Source: Pseudoxanthomonas suwonensis
GTDB lineage: Bacteria > Pseudomonadota > Gammaproteobacteria > Xanthomonadales > Xanthomonadaceae
Assembly (NCBI GenBank): GCA_003240695.1
Contig: QFNC01000030.1
Location: 1 to 32,956 of the forward strand
Length of the DNA: 32,956 nucleotides
Reading direction: 5' to 3'
Shown here: positions 18,073 to 28,708 of the stretch, in pieces
Numbering within the stretch: the stretch's first letter is position 1
Layout: each line of letters opens with the position of its first letter
Notes under the pieces: generated by a model
What the model was told of the DNA's origin: nothing
The model's input: the letters and a program-made list of their open reading frames with translations, nothing else
Databases searched by the model: none
Position numbers and translations under genes: made by a program

Positions 18073-19296
18073 TCACCAGCCAGCTGCGAATTCTTCTTCG
18101 ATCGCGCTGAAATTCGAACGCGTGCCATTGGAATTGTTCGCCACGCCGGTGGCGAAGTAGGCCACCCCGGTTCCTGCGGCACGGTCGATCCACAATCCGG
18201 ACAGCAGGCCATAGGCATTGCCGCTGTGGCCCGTGCGCGCGCGGCCGTCGCCGAACAGGTCGTCTCGGCAGGTCGAACCGGCACCGCGCGCCAGGTGCTG
18301 CATGGCCAGTCCGTAGCTGCAGAAAAAGGCGCCGCGGTCGGGTTCGTCCTCCTCGATGATCGCACCGTTGCTGCCGTCGTAGGTCCAGACCGGGGTGGCC
18401 AGTGCCTGCACCGCTGCAGGCGACAGGATGCGCACGCCATCCAGGCTGCCGTCGTTCAGCAGCATGCGGCCGATCCGGGCCAGATCGTTGGCCGAGATGC
18501 GCAAACCGCCCTGTGGCGAGAACAGGGTGCCGTTGCGTCCGGCCCGCCAGCGACCGGCGATGTCGCAGCTGCCATCCGTGGCGGCAATCACCAGGCAGTT
18601 CGGCAATCGACCGTGCAGATCGTCGCGCTGCGGCTGGCCGTCGGTGTCGTACAGCACCACGGCGCGGGCGCGGGTTGCGTCGCTGCAGCCGGACCAGTTG
18701 TGGCAGGCGTCCAGTCCGAGCGGCCGCATTACCAGACGTTGCATCAGCCGATCGAATCGCTCGCCGGTGGCCGCTTCCATCACCTGCGCGATGATCGGGA
18801 AATTGAGATTGGCATAGCGGAAAAACCCGCCTGGCGGATGCTGCACATCCCAGGCTTCCGCTTGCCGGGTGATGCGGCTGCTGTCCTCGCCGAGCGGCAC
18901 ATTCCAGTAACCGGCATTGTCGGTCAGGCTGGAGGTGTGCGACAGCAGCATCCGCAGCGTGATCGGCGTCTCCGGATGGGCCGGATTGCGCAGCGGCTGG
19001 CCCGGCAGCGCCGAAACATCGGCATCCAGATCGAGCGTTCCTTCATCCACCAACCGCATCACGCCGATCGCCAGCACCAGTTTGGACACCGACGCGATCC
19101 GCGCCGGATCCTCTGCGGTGATGCGGCGGCCGGCTGCGATGTCGGCCAGTCCTTCCGCATGTGTGGCGGTGATGCCGTCGCGGTCGAACGCCACGCGCAC
19201 CGTTGCCACGGGCCGGGCTGTTTCGGCGCAGGCCGTATCGGCAGCCAGCAGGCCGGTGGCCAGTAGCAGCACGATCGCGAAGCAGCGTGCCGGCAT
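18073..19296 (-). CDS. Exported serine hydrolase of the class C beta-lactamase / DD-peptidase fold
   Basis: A 407-residue protein with a signal peptide (MPARC to about residue 24, ending TACA-E). The fold's three motifs are present: SxxK at Ser69-Lys72 (ASVSKL), YxN at Tyr161-Asn163 (FRYANLNF), and a late HSG (GHSGNAYG) in place of KTG. This group includes esterases, D-aminopeptidases and beta-lactamase-like proteins; substitution of KTG by HSG is common in the non-lactamase members. Its location should be the periplasm. The ATG at 19296 is chosen because the signal peptide starts there; ATG at 19362 adds an implausible leader. Several cysteines (for example in CHNWSGC) may form disulfides. 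True antibiotic resistance is not implied. Confidence 0.85.
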   Translation of the reverse strand: MPARCFAIVLLLATGLLAADTACAETARPVATVRVAFDRDGITATHAEGLADIAAGRRITAEDPARIASVSKLVLAIGVMRLVDEGTLDLDADVSALPGQPLRNPAHPETPITLRMLLSHTSSLTDNAGYWNVPLGEDSSRITRQAEAWDVQHPPGGFFRYANLNFPIIAQVMEAATGERFDRLMQRLVMRPLGLDACHNWSGCSDATRARAVVLYDTDGQPQRDDLHGRLPNCLVIAATDGSCDIAGRWRAGRNGTLFSPQGGLRISANDLARIGRMLLNDGSLDGVRILSPAAVQALATPVWTYDGSNGAIIEEDEPDRGAFFCSYGLAMQHLARGAGSTCRDDLFGDGRARTGHSGNAYGLLSGLWIDRAAGTGVAYFATGVANNSNGTRSNFSAIEEEFAAGW

Positions 19297-19447
19297 GATC
19301 GTTCTCGCGTGATCCGGAATGCGTGGATCGTAGCGCACCGCGCTTGCAGCGACAGGCGCCATTCCATGTCGCGGCAGCGCCGGACGTCAACGGCGCGGTC
19401 ACCCGGGCCGGGTTAAGGTGCTGCCTCCTCGAACCCGAGACCTTTCC

Positions 19448-19849
19448 ATGTCGATGATTCCCGCCGAAACCCTGATCGTGGTGGCCGATGGCCGTGCCGC
19501 CCGCCTGTTCCGCAACAAGGGCGATGAAAGCCGCGTGCGCCTGCATCAGGACATGTCGTTCGACAGCGACGATGCCAGGGAGTCCTCGCCGTCGGGATCG
19601 CAGCCGCAGGACAACGACGTGGGCGAGGCCGCCTTCGCGAAGATGCTGGCCGAGCGCATCAACCGCGCCGCGCTGAAGCACCGCTTCGAGCATCTGGTGC
19701 TGGTGGCCGATCCAACCACGCTGGGTGAGATCCGCCCGCAGCTGCACAAGGAAGCCAACAGCCGCATGCTGGCCGAGGTGTCGAAGGACTGGACCAACAT
19801 GCCGGTGGAGAAGATCGAGCACGCATTGACCGAATTGCGCATCGGTTGA
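19448..19849 (+). CDS. Host-attachment-family protein
   Basis: A 133-residue soluble protein of the Host_attach family (annotated as required for attachment to host cells, related to the bacterial archaeo-eRF1-like fold). Family features are the N-terminal strand ETLIVVADGRAARLFRN, a variable acidic middle, GEAAFAKMLAERIN, the HLVLVADPTTLGEIRPQL block, and a C-terminal helix ending HALTELRIG. No signal peptide is present, so the attachment role from the family name should not be taken literally. The ATG at 19448 is preferred over one at 19418, which adds ten non-conserved residues. A TAAGGT -10-like element lies at about 19414-19419. A hairpin follows the stop. Confidence 0.8.
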   Translation: MSMIPAETLIVVADGRAARLFRNKGDESRVRLHQDMSFDSDDARESSPSGSQPQDNDVGEAAFAKMLAERINRAALKHRFEHLVLVADPTTLGEIRPQLHKEANSRMLAEVSKDWTNMPVEKIEHALTELRIG

Positions 19850-19869
19850 GTGGGCTCCGCGCATGCCAG

Positions 19870-19890
19870 GGAGGGCGTTCGAGGCCCTCC
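19870..19890. terminator. Short hairpin between the host-attachment-family gene and spoT
   Basis: A 7-bp stem (GGAGGGC / GCCCTCC) with a 7-nt loop lies 20 bp after the stop codon. No T run follows, so its role as terminator is tentative. Confidence 0.4.
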
Positions 19891-19912
19891 GGCGTCAGGA
19901 GCGACCGCCGGA

Positions 19913-19941
19913 TTCACAAACGCCTGGTTTGCCCGTAGTCT
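19913..19941 (+). promoter_or_regulatory. spoT promoter giving a probable leaderless mRNA
   Basis: A -35 element TTCACA (19913-19918), a 17-bp spacer and a -10 element TAGTCT (19936-19941) lie so close to the spoT ATG (19948) that transcription would start at the start codon. The 6-nt gap equals that at rsgA and iunH, and no Shine-Dalgarno sequence is seen. Confidence 0.6.
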
Positions 19942-19947
19942 GCGTGG

Positions 19948-22116
19948 ATGTCGTCCGGAATCGACGCCCCCGCCGTTCATCCGCCCCGATCCGTGCTTGA
20001 CGCCATGCAGGCGCTGGACGCGGCGGCGGCCTATCTGCCCGATGCCGATCGCGAGCGGCTGCGGCAGGCTTGTCTGCTGGGAACGGCTGCCCACGACGGG
20101 CAGTTGCGCAAGTCGGGCGAGCCCTACATCACTCACCCCATTGCCGTGGCCGTTATCCTGGCCGAACAACGGCTGGACGCGGAAACGCTGATTGCCGCGG
20201 TGCTGCACGACACCCTGGAAGATACGCCGCTCACCCACGCCGAGCTGGCAGGCCGGTGCGGCGACACCGTGGCCGATCTGGTGGAAGGGGTGACCAAGCT
20301 GGACAAGCTGCAGTTCACCGATCGCCGGGAAGCCGCGGCGGAAAGCCTGCGCAAGATGATGCTGGCGATGGCACGCGACCTGCGGGTGATCCTGATCAAG
20401 CTGGCCGACCGGTTGCACAACATGCGCACGCTGGGCGCGCAGTCGCCGTCCTCTCGGGTGCGCATCGCGCGCGAAACGCTGGACATCTATGCCCCCATCG
20501 CCCAGCGGCTGGGCATGAACCTGTTCAAGCTGGAACTGCAGGACCTGGGCTTCCGCGGTCTGTACCCTTGGCGGCATGCTGTGCTGCAGATGCGCATGCA
20601 GTCCGAACCGCTGGTGCGGCGCGAGGCGCTGGCCAAGATCGAGGCGCAGCTGGCGCAGCGCCTGGCCCGCGAAGGACTGGAGCACCGCCTGGTGGGGCGG
20701 GTGAAATCGCCCTGGAGCACGTACAGCAAGATGCGCGCGGAAGGCAAGACCTTCGACCAGGTGATGGACGTGTTCGGCTACCGCGTGGTGGTGCCAACGG
20801 TGGCCGACTGCTATCACGCGCTGGGCGTTGTGCACGCGGCATTCAAGCCTCTGGATGGCCGCTTCCGCGATTTCATCGCCATCCCCAAGGCCAACGGCTA
20901 CCAGTCGCTGCACACGGTGCTGTTCGGCCCCTACGGCTCGCCGATCGAGGTCCAGATCCGCACCGAGGAAATGGACCTGATCGCCGAGCGTGGCATCGCC
21001 GCACACTGGCGCTACAAGCATGGTGGCGAAAGTTCCACCAGTGCGCAGAATCGCGCCCATGCCTGGATTTCGGGTTTGATGGAAACGCAGAGCGACACGC
21101 GCTCGTCGCTGGAATTTCTGGAAAACGTGAAGGTGGACCTGTTCCCGGACGAGGTGTACCTGTTCACGCCGAAGGGCCACATCCTTGCGCTGCCGCGCAA
21201 TGCCACCGCGCTGGATTTCGCCTATGCCGTGCACACCGACGTGGGCAACCGCGCCGTGGCGGCGCGCGTGGACGACCGCCTGGTGCCGCTGCGCACGCGC
21301 CTGAGCAGCGGTCAGCGCGTGGAAATCGTGACCGCGAAATCCTCCGCGCCGAAGACGCAGTGGCTGCAGTTCGTGGTCACCGGCAAGGCCCGTACCGCCA
21401 TCCGTGCGCAGTTGAAGCACATCGAGCACGAGGATGCGGTACAGCTGGGCCATCGCATGCTGGACCACGGCCTGGAAGTGCTCGGCACCTCGCTGGACCG
21501 AATCAGCGTGGCCCGGCTGGACGGCTTTCTGGCCGAACATCGCTATCCGCGTCTGGAGGCCCTGCTGGCCGACATCGGCCTGGGCAACCGCATGCCCAAC
21601 CACGTCGCGCAGGAACTGGCGCGCGAGGCCAATGTGCGCAGCGATGCCCTGGGCGCGCATCGGCCGCCGGTTCCGGAGGAGAAGATCCTGATCACCGGCA
21701 GCGAGCGCGGCGTGCTGACCTTCGCCCAGTGCTGCCTGCCGATTCCCGGCGACGCCATCATGGGCTACCACACCCATGGCAAGGGCATCGTTGTGCACCG
21801 GCTGGAATGCCCCAACGTGGCCGAATACCGCAAGTCGCCGGAGCGCTGGGTGCCGATCGGCTGGGATCGCGAAGTGTCGGGCGATTTCGATGCCGCGATC
21901 CGGGTGCAGGTGGACAACCGGCCCGGCGTGCTGGCGCAGGTCGCGGCGGCGATCGCCCGGGCCGAGGCCAACATCGATGCGGTGGAATATCTGGAGCGCG
22001 ACGAGCAGGTCTCGGCGATCCGTTTCAGTATCGAAGTGGCCGATGCCGAGCACCTGGCGGAAGTGATCCGGCGCATCCGCCGCCTGCAGGTGGTGCACGG
22101 CGTGGAGCGGCTGTAA
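19948..22116 (+). CDS. spoT: Bifunctional (p)ppGpp synthetase/hydrolase
   Basis: A 722-residue Rel/Spo homologue controlling the stringent response. The HD hydrolase domain is intact: His63 (YITHP), His87-Asp88 (LHDTLED) and Asp154 (LADRLHNMRT). The synthetase domain has VKSPWSTYSKM (253-262), FRDFIAIPKANGYQSLHT (306-323) and the catalytic-type EVQIRTEEM with Glu334. A TGS domain follows (about 390-450: VYLFTPKGHILALP, DFAYAVHTDVGNR), then a conserved Cys-containing zinc-finger-like region (FAQCCLPIPGD) and a C-terminal ACT domain from about residue 647. With both catalytic sites conserved it is likely able to make and degrade (p)ppGpp. rpoZ, often next to spoT, is not here. Confidence 0.95.
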   Translation: MSSGIDAPAVHPPRSVLDAMQALDAAAAYLPDADRERLRQACLLGTAAHDGQLRKSGEPYITHPIAVAVILAEQRLDAETLIAAVLHDTLEDTPLTHAELAGRCGDTVADLVEGVTKLDKLQFTDRREAAAESLRKMMLAMARDLRVILIKLADRLHNMRTLGAQSPSSRVRIARETLDIYAPIAQRLGMNLFKLELQDLGFRGLYPWRHAVLQMRMQSEPLVRREALAKIEAQLAQRLAREGLEHRLVGRVKSPWSTYSKMRAEGKTFDQVMDVFGYRVVVPTVADCYHALGVVHAAFKPLDGRFRDFIAIPKANGYQSLHTVLFGPYGSPIEVQIRTEEMDLIAERGIAAHWRYKHGGESSTSAQNRAHAWISGLMETQSDTRSSLEFLENVKVDLFPDEVYLFTPKGHILALPRNATALDFAYAVHTDVGNRAVAARVDDRLVPLRTRLSSGQRVEIVTAKSSAPKTQWLQFVVTGKARTAIRAQLKHIEHEDAVQLGHRMLDHGLEVLGTSLDRISVARLDGFLAEHRYPRLEALLADIGLGNRMPNHVAQELAREANVRSDALGAHRPPVPEEKILITGSERGVLTFAQCCLPIPGDAIMGYHTHGKGIVVHRLECPNVAEYRKSPERWVPIGWDREVSGDFDAAIRVQVDNRPGVLAQVAAAIARAEANIDAVEYLERDEQVSAIRFSIEVADAEHLAEVIRRIRRLQVVHGVERL

Positions 22117-22172
22117 CCCCCGATCCAGCAACGGTTTTGCTACCGTGCGCGGTTTCGCAACCGGAGTTCGCC

Positions 22173-22556
22173 ATGCCGCGCCATCCCATCCATTCCGACG
22201 CAGCCCCTGCCGCCATCGGTCCGTATTCCCAGGCGGTGCGCATTGGCAACACCGTGTACTGCTCCGGACAGATTCCGCTGGATCCGGCCACCGGCGAACT
22301 GGTGCCGGGCGACATAAGCGTGCAGGCACGCCGTGCCTTCGACAATCTGCAGGCGGTGGTGCAGGCTGCCGGCGCGGACTTCGGCCAGGTGGCGCGGCTG
22401 GGACTGTATCTGGTCGATCTCGGCCAGTTCGGCGAGGTCAATGCGGTGATGGGCGAGTACTTCCGGGCGCCGTACCCGGCCCGGTCCACCATCGGCGTAC
22501 CGGCGCTGCCCAAGGGCGCGATCTTCGAAGTGGATGCGGTGCTGGTGCTGGAGTGA
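22173..22556 (+). CDS. ridA: RidA family enamine/imine deaminase
   Basis: A 127-residue protein of the YjgF/YER057c/UK114 family, which hydrolyses reactive 2-aminoacrylate-type enamines/imines released by PLP enzymes. Hallmarks are AAPAAIGPYSQAVRIGN, VYCSGQIPLDPATGEL, DNLQAVVQAAG and PARSTIGVPALPKGAIFEVDA; the arginine of ARST is the carboxylate-binding residue of active RidA proteins. GGAG lies 7 nt before the ATG, supporting this start. It lies between spoT and recG, with 56 bp before it and only 10 bp after it, so the three are probably cotranscribed. Confidence 0.94.
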   Translation: MPRHPIHSDAAPAAIGPYSQAVRIGNTVYCSGQIPLDPATGELVPGDISVQARRAFDNLQAVVQAAGADFGQVARLGLYLVDLGQFGEVNAVMGEYFRAPYPARSTIGVPALPKGAIFEVDAVLVLE

Positions 22557-22566
22557 CCGTCGTCGG

Positions 22567-24717
<2,151 letters not shown>

Positions 24718-24853
24718 TGGCCTTGCAGCGACAAACGGGCGCCGATTTGGTCGACTGCAGTCACAAATCCTCATTCAGGTTGCATGCAGACCGTTCGAGA
24801 CCGTACGGTAACGTTTATCGTTTGCGGACCTGACGTTCCCCCGGACTTTCCCG

Positions 24854-27160
24854 ATGTTGCCGATGACACACGCCTGTTCCCGCAACCGCCGCCCCTTCCT
24901 TGCCATGGCGCGCAGGTTGGGCATCGTCGCCACCGTGCTGCTGGCAGCGATTGCCGGAACGGCATTCGCCAATCAGCCGGCACCGGGCATCAGCCATCTC
25001 GGCACCAGCAGTGCGGCAGGTCGCGGGGTCAGCCTCGCCATCGCGAAACCCGATGGCGTGGTCGCGGGCGACGTGCTGGTGGCGCGCGTGGCCAACCGCG
25101 ACAGCGTCACCACCACCATGACCGCCAGCGGCTGGACCCAGGTCGGCGTGACCCAGAGCGCCGGCATGCTGAAGTCGTGGGTCTTCATCAAGGTCGCCGG
25201 TTCTGCGGAACCTGCAAGCTATGCATTCCAGTTGGATCGCACCTACGCGATGGCCGGCACCGTGTCGGCGTTCCGCGGCGTGGACACATTCAATCCGGTG
25301 GACACTGCCAGCGGGTTTTCCGGCAAGGTCAATGGCACCAGCGCCACCTTCACCGGACTGCCGATCACCAGCCCCGCCGGCAATGCAGTGGCGCTGTGGT
25401 GGGGCACGCAGCTGTGGGCCGGAGCCGCCTGTCCGTCGCCCGGCATCACCCAGCCGGCCGGCTTCACCCATCTGAAGCAGGATTGCCTGGTGTCGTCCAG
25501 CAACGGGCTGGTGTTCGATGCGGCCAGCCTGCAGTTGGGCGCGGCCGCGCGCCAGCCGGCGTGGTCGGGATCATCGCCGTTTGCCAATACCAACATCGTG
25601 CAGACCCTGGCACTGCGTCCGGCCGGTTCGCCGATCGTGCATCGCTCGACCACGGCTGCTGGTGCAATCAATGCCGCCACGCTGACCATCACGCGGCCCA
25701 CCGGCACCCAGGCCGGCGACGTGCTGCTGGCGCGGGTCGCGAATCGTGACGGCGCCGATGTCGTGGCCACCGCGCCTGCCGGCTGGTGGCAGTTGCGCAC
25801 CACCGGTTCGACGTATTCGCTGCGGACCACCGTGTTCGTGAAAACCGCCAACGCCGACGAACCCGCCCAGTACGTGTTCTCCTTCAGCCGTGCACGCAAT
25901 GTGGCCGGCACCGTGTCCGCATTCGGTGGCGTGGATACCGCCCTGCCGATCGACGATGACCAGGGCAAGGCCAACAGCGGATCGGCGGCATTGACGCCCG
26001 GCACCGGCCTGACCACCCGGCGCGCCGGTGGCGTGAGCGTGTGGTTCGCCACCCAGGCCGCCAACCAGAGCCAATGCAGCCTGCCGCTGGCACCGCCGGC
26101 CGGGTATCTGGAAAGCGTCGAGTCCTGCCTGGCGTCCGCCAGCAGCGGCATCGCCTTCGACCAGGCGCATGCGCCGCTGGGCGCCGCGGGAACGCAGGGC
26201 CTCGCGGCGGGCAGTTCGGCGGTGGCCGCCACCAACATCACCGAAGTGGTGGCGCTGCGTCCGGCACCGGCGATGCAGGTCGCCAGCGACTACCAGCCCA
26301 CTCCGGTCACGGTCGCGCGGCTGTGGGATGGCCTGCTGAATGGTCAACCCAATACCGCCATTCCGTTGAGTCTGCTCGATCAGCCGTCCGGGCTGGGCTA
26401 CAGCCGCCTGAATCCGGACGTGATGTACGTGCACAGCGAGAAGGACCGCCAGACCATGCTGGCCTTCTCGCCCACCACCGGCGAAGTGGTCGGCAAGTAC
26501 CGCCTCACCATCCCGCAGGTGTACGACTGGGAGGACATCGCCATCGGACCCTGCGTGGCCGGCAGCTGCGTGTACGCCGCCGACATCGGCGGTGCCCGCG
26601 AGATCGGCAAGCCCAACAACGTGTACGGCGTGGTCCGCACCCCCGAGCCCGACCTGCTGGCCGGCGAAACCGACCTGACCCTCGTCGGCGACTACTTCCC
26701 CTACATTTATCCGGGTGGCACCAAGCGCGATGCCGAGGCCTTCATGGTCCATCCGCGCACCGGCGCGATGTACGTGATCGCCAAAACCACCACCGGCACC
26801 AGCAGTGTCTACCGCTTTCCCAATCCGCTGCCGGCGCCGGGAACGGTCAGCACCTTGTTGGAAGTCGGCCAGATCACTCTGCCGCTGCTGAATGGCGACA
26901 CCAATTCGGTGGCGATCACGGCCGCCGCGGTGCATCCGGCCGGCGACCGCTTCATCGTGCGCACCTACCGCGCGGTGTACGAATTCCGCGGCAGTGGCGG
27001 CAGCGTAGAATCCGCAATCGCAGGCACCCGGGTGGCGCTGACCGACACCGTGGAAGGGCAGGGCGAGTCGATCGAATATGCGCTGGACGGCTCCGCCTAC
27101 TACACCCTGTCGGAGAAGACCGCTGCGCCGTACACGCTGAAGCGCGTCGATCGCCGCTGA
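24854..27160 (+). CDS. Large exported protein with two tandem beta-rich domains and a propeller-like C-terminus
   Basis: A 768-residue protein, not recognised as a named gene. A signal peptide spans to about residue 40 (RLGIVATVLLAAIAGTAFA), after an unusually long basic leader; a start at the ATG at 24905 would give a more normal signal peptide. Two homologous domains follow, about residues 46-256 and 257-473. They share the pattern AGDVLxARVANRD, an aromatic 'GW' strand, EPAxYxFxxxR, AGTVSAFxGVDT, a Cys pair, SSNG/SSGIAFD, and TNIxxxxALRPA at the end. Domains of this kind are common repeats in secreted bacterial proteins. Residues about 490-768 contain VYDWEDIAIGP, YAADIGGAR, GGTKRDAEAFMVHPRTG and GQGESIEYALDGSAYY, matching secreted phytase-like/esterase-like beta-propellers. 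Function is unknown; a cell-surface or extracellular location is likely. Confidence 0.8.
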   Translation: MLPMTHACSRNRRPFLAMARRLGIVATVLLAAIAGTAFANQPAPGISHLGTSSAAGRGVSLAIAKPDGVVAGDVLVARVANRDSVTTTMTASGWTQVGVTQSAGMLKSWVFIKVAGSAEPASYAFQLDRTYAMAGTVSAFRGVDTFNPVDTASGFSGKVNGTSATFTGLPITSPAGNAVALWWGTQLWAGAACPSPGITQPAGFTHLKQDCLVSSSNGLVFDAASLQLGAAARQPAWSGSSPFANTNIVQTLALRPAGSPIVHRSTTAAGAINAATLTITRPTGTQAGDVLLARVANRDGADVVATAPAGWWQLRTTGSTYSLRTTVFVKTANADEPAQYVFSFSRARNVAGTVSAFGGVDTALPIDDDQGKANSGSAALTPGTGLTTRRAGGVSVWFATQAANQSQCSLPLAPPAGYLESVESCLASASSGIAFDQAHAPLGAAGTQGLAAGSSAVAATNITEVVALRPAPAMQVASDYQPTPVTVARLWDGLLNGQPNTAIPLSLLDQPSGLGYSRLNPDVMYVHSEKDRQTMLAFSPTTGEVVGKYRLTIPQVYDWEDIAIGPCVAGSCVYAADIGGAREIGKPNNVYGVVRTPEPDLLAGETDLTLVGDYFPYIYPGGTKRDAEAFMVHPRTGAMYVIAKTTTGTSSVYRFPNPLPAPGTVSTLLEVGQITLPLLNGDTNSVAITAAAVHPAGDRFIVRTYRAVYEFRGSGGSVESAIAGTRVALTDTVEGQGESIEYALDGSAYYTLSEKTAAPYTLKRVDRR

Positions 27161-27209
27161 TCCACCGCTGCATTCACGGGGCGCCTCGTCGCGGCGTCGG
27201 GGCAGCGCG

Positions 27210-27215
27210 TAAGAT
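27210..27215 (+). promoter_or_regulatory. -10 element (TAAGAT) of a possible leaderless iunH promoter
   Basis: TAAGAT ends exactly 6 nt before the ATG at 27222. No Shine-Dalgarno sequence is present in the intervening or preceding bases. Confidence 0.45.
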
Positions 27216-27221
27216 GCCCCG

Positions 27222-28160
27222 ATGAGCGACCGCATCCCCCTGTTGATCGATACCGACCCCGGCGTGGACGACGCGCTGGCCCTGCTGATGGCCTTCGACA
27301 GCCCGCAGCACGACGTGGTCGGCCTGACCATCGCCGCCGGGAATGTCGGCTTGAAACACACACTGGCCAATGCATTGAAGCTGTGCGAAGTGGCCGGTCG
27401 CGACGACTTACCGGTGTTTGCCGGCTGCACCGCGCCGCTGCTGCATGCCTCGCCGGACGCCGCCGAGGTGCACGGCCGCGACGGCTTCGGCGATACCGGC
27501 TACGTGCCCTCCGGCCGTCAACCCCACGCAGAACATGCAGCCTTGGCCATCCTGCGGCTGTCGCACGCACATGCCGGCAAGCTGCTGCTGGTGGCGCTGG
27601 GACCGCTGACCAATTTGGCGCTGGCGCTGACCCTGGACCCGACCCTGCCGCAGCGCGTGGCGCGGTTGGTGGTGATGGGCGGCGCGGTCACCGCGCACGG
27701 CAACATCACCTCCACGGCCGAATTCAACGTGGCGTTCGATCCGGAAGCGGCGCACATCGTGTTCCGCGGCTTTGCGCAGTTCGAACTGGTGGATTGGGAA
27801 GCCACCATCGCCCACGGCCTGCCGCATGCCGATGTGGAACGCTGGCTGCAGGCGCCGTCGCCGCGGGCACGGTTCTACGATGCCATTTCGCGGCAGACCC
27901 GGCTGTGGTCGGCCGACAGCCGTGGCGATCGCTGGTTCTGCGCCGACGCGCTGGCCATGGCCCATGCGCTGGATCCCGACGGTGCCACCGATGTGCAACT
28001 CCGTCCGGTGGCGGTGGAAACCGAAGGCCGGCACGCGCGCGGCATGACCCTGGTCGACTGGAACCGGCAAACCGGCGCCGCCGACAATGCCGCCATCGTG
28101 CTGAGCTGGGATCAGGACCGCTTCCAGAGCCGGGTGCAGGCCGCACTGGCCGCCGATTGA
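27222..28160 (+). CDS. Nucleoside hydrolase (IunH/Rih family)
   Basis: A 312-residue enzyme that cleaves the N-glycosidic bond of ribonucleosides to free base and ribose. The calcium-binding N-terminal signature DTDPGVDDALALLMAF (from Asp10) is intact. Other family blocks are GLTIAAGNVGL, LLLVALGPLTNLALAL, VVMGGAVTAHGNITSTAEFNVAFDPEAA and the late acidic stretch CADALAMAHALDP with a probable active-site Asp. No signal peptide is present. It fits purine/pyrimidine salvage alongside AMP nucleosidase elsewhere in the window. The specific base preference (RihA, RihB or RihC type) cannot be assigned. Confidence 0.93.
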   Translation: MSDRIPLLIDTDPGVDDALALLMAFDSPQHDVVGLTIAAGNVGLKHTLANALKLCEVAGRDDLPVFAGCTAPLLHASPDAAEVHGRDGFGDTGYVPSGRQPHAEHAALAILRLSHAHAGKLLLVALGPLTNLALALTLDPTLPQRVARLVVMGGAVTAHGNITSTAEFNVAFDPEAAHIVFRGFAQFELVDWEATIAHGLPHADVERWLQAPSPRARFYDAISRQTRLWSADSRGDRWFCADALAMAHALDPDGATDVQLRPVAVETEGRHARGMTLVDWNRQTGAADNAAIVLSWDQDRFQSRVQAALAAD

Positions 28161-28173
28161 GCCGTCACCGGGC

Positions 28174-28202
28174 TTGCGTCCTGGCCATGCTGCAGCTAGA
28201 AT
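28174..28202 (+). promoter_or_regulatory. rpmE2 promoter
   Basis: TTGCGT (28174-28179), a 17-bp spacer and TAGAAT (28197-28202) form a good housekeeping promoter just behind the iunH stop. Transcription would start near 28209, about 25 nt before the rpmE2 ATG. Confidence 0.65.
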
Positions 28203-28233
28203 GCCCGGCTCTCACGACTCTTCCGGTGCCGCC

Positions 28234-28476
28234 ATGAAGGCCGACATCCACCCCAATTACCGCAATGTGGTGTTCCACGACGTCACCTCCGACTTCAAGT
28301 TCCTGACCCGCTCCACGCTGGGCAGCAAGGACACCGTGAAGTGGGAAGACGGCAACGAATACCCGCTGGTCAAGGTCGAAGTGTCCTCGGCGTCGCACCC
28401 GTTCTACACCGGCAAGCACAAGATCGTCGACACCAGCGGTCGCGTGGACAAGTTCCGCAAGCGCTACGGCAAGTAA
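28234..28476 (+). CDS. rpmE2: 50S ribosomal protein L31 type B
   Basis: An 80-residue ribosomal protein L31 of the type B, zinc-independent class: MKADIHPNYRNVVFHD at the start, SASHPFYTGKHK in the middle and VDKFRKRYGK at the end, with no cysteine at all and hence no CxxC zinc site. It belongs to the large subunit at the central protuberance. The ATG at 28234 matches the conserved family N-terminus; earlier in-frame starts do not. It has its own promoter and is followed by a hairpin. In many bacteria type B L31 is induced on zinc limitation by Zur; no Zur site was recognised here. Confidence 0.95.
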   Translation: MKADIHPNYRNVVFHDVTSDFKFLTRSTLGSKDTVKWEDGNEYPLVKVEVSSASHPFYTGKHKIVDTSGRVDKFRKRYGK

Positions 28477-28537
28477 GTCCGGCAGCCCATCCGCGTTCGA
28501 CGCGATGGCTGTAACGCTGCATTCCAGATGTTCGGGA

Positions 28538-28560
28538 AACGGCCGCATAACGCGGCCGTT
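28538..28560. terminator. Hairpin terminator after rpmE2
   Basis: A 9-bp perfect stem (AACGGCCGC / GCGGCCGTT) with a 5-nt ATAAC loop starts 61 bp after the rpmE2 stop. The T run is minimal, so termination may be partial. Confidence 0.6.
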
Positions 28561-28600
28561 GCCGTGTCCGCCGTCCGCACGCCGCGGCCCTGCCCATGCT

Positions 28601-28619
28601 GCTGTGCAATAATTACAGC
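28601..28619. promoter_or_regulatory. AT-rich inverted repeat upstream of gltA
   Basis: GCTGT and ACAGC flank 9 nt containing AATAAT, the only AT-rich patch between rpmE2 and gltA. It could be the gltA -10 region overlapped by an operator; no -35 hexamer is evident. Confidence 0.35.
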
Positions 28620-28708
28620 TGCCAACACGATCACAGTCCGCGCCGATCGCCGCCGGTCGCCATGACCGCCACGCAGGATCGGTGCCGCCATTACCAGGAG
28701 CGCGTTCC

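Noticed and set aside
18073..19296. AmpC-type beta-lactamase
   Set aside because: SxxK and YxN are present, but the third motif is HSG rather than KTG and the overall sequence fits the broader serine hydrolase group.
19546..22329. A 927-codon open frame on the minus strand antisense to spoT and ridA
   Set aside because: Same shadow composition, no recognisable motif, and it covers well-conserved genes on the other strand.
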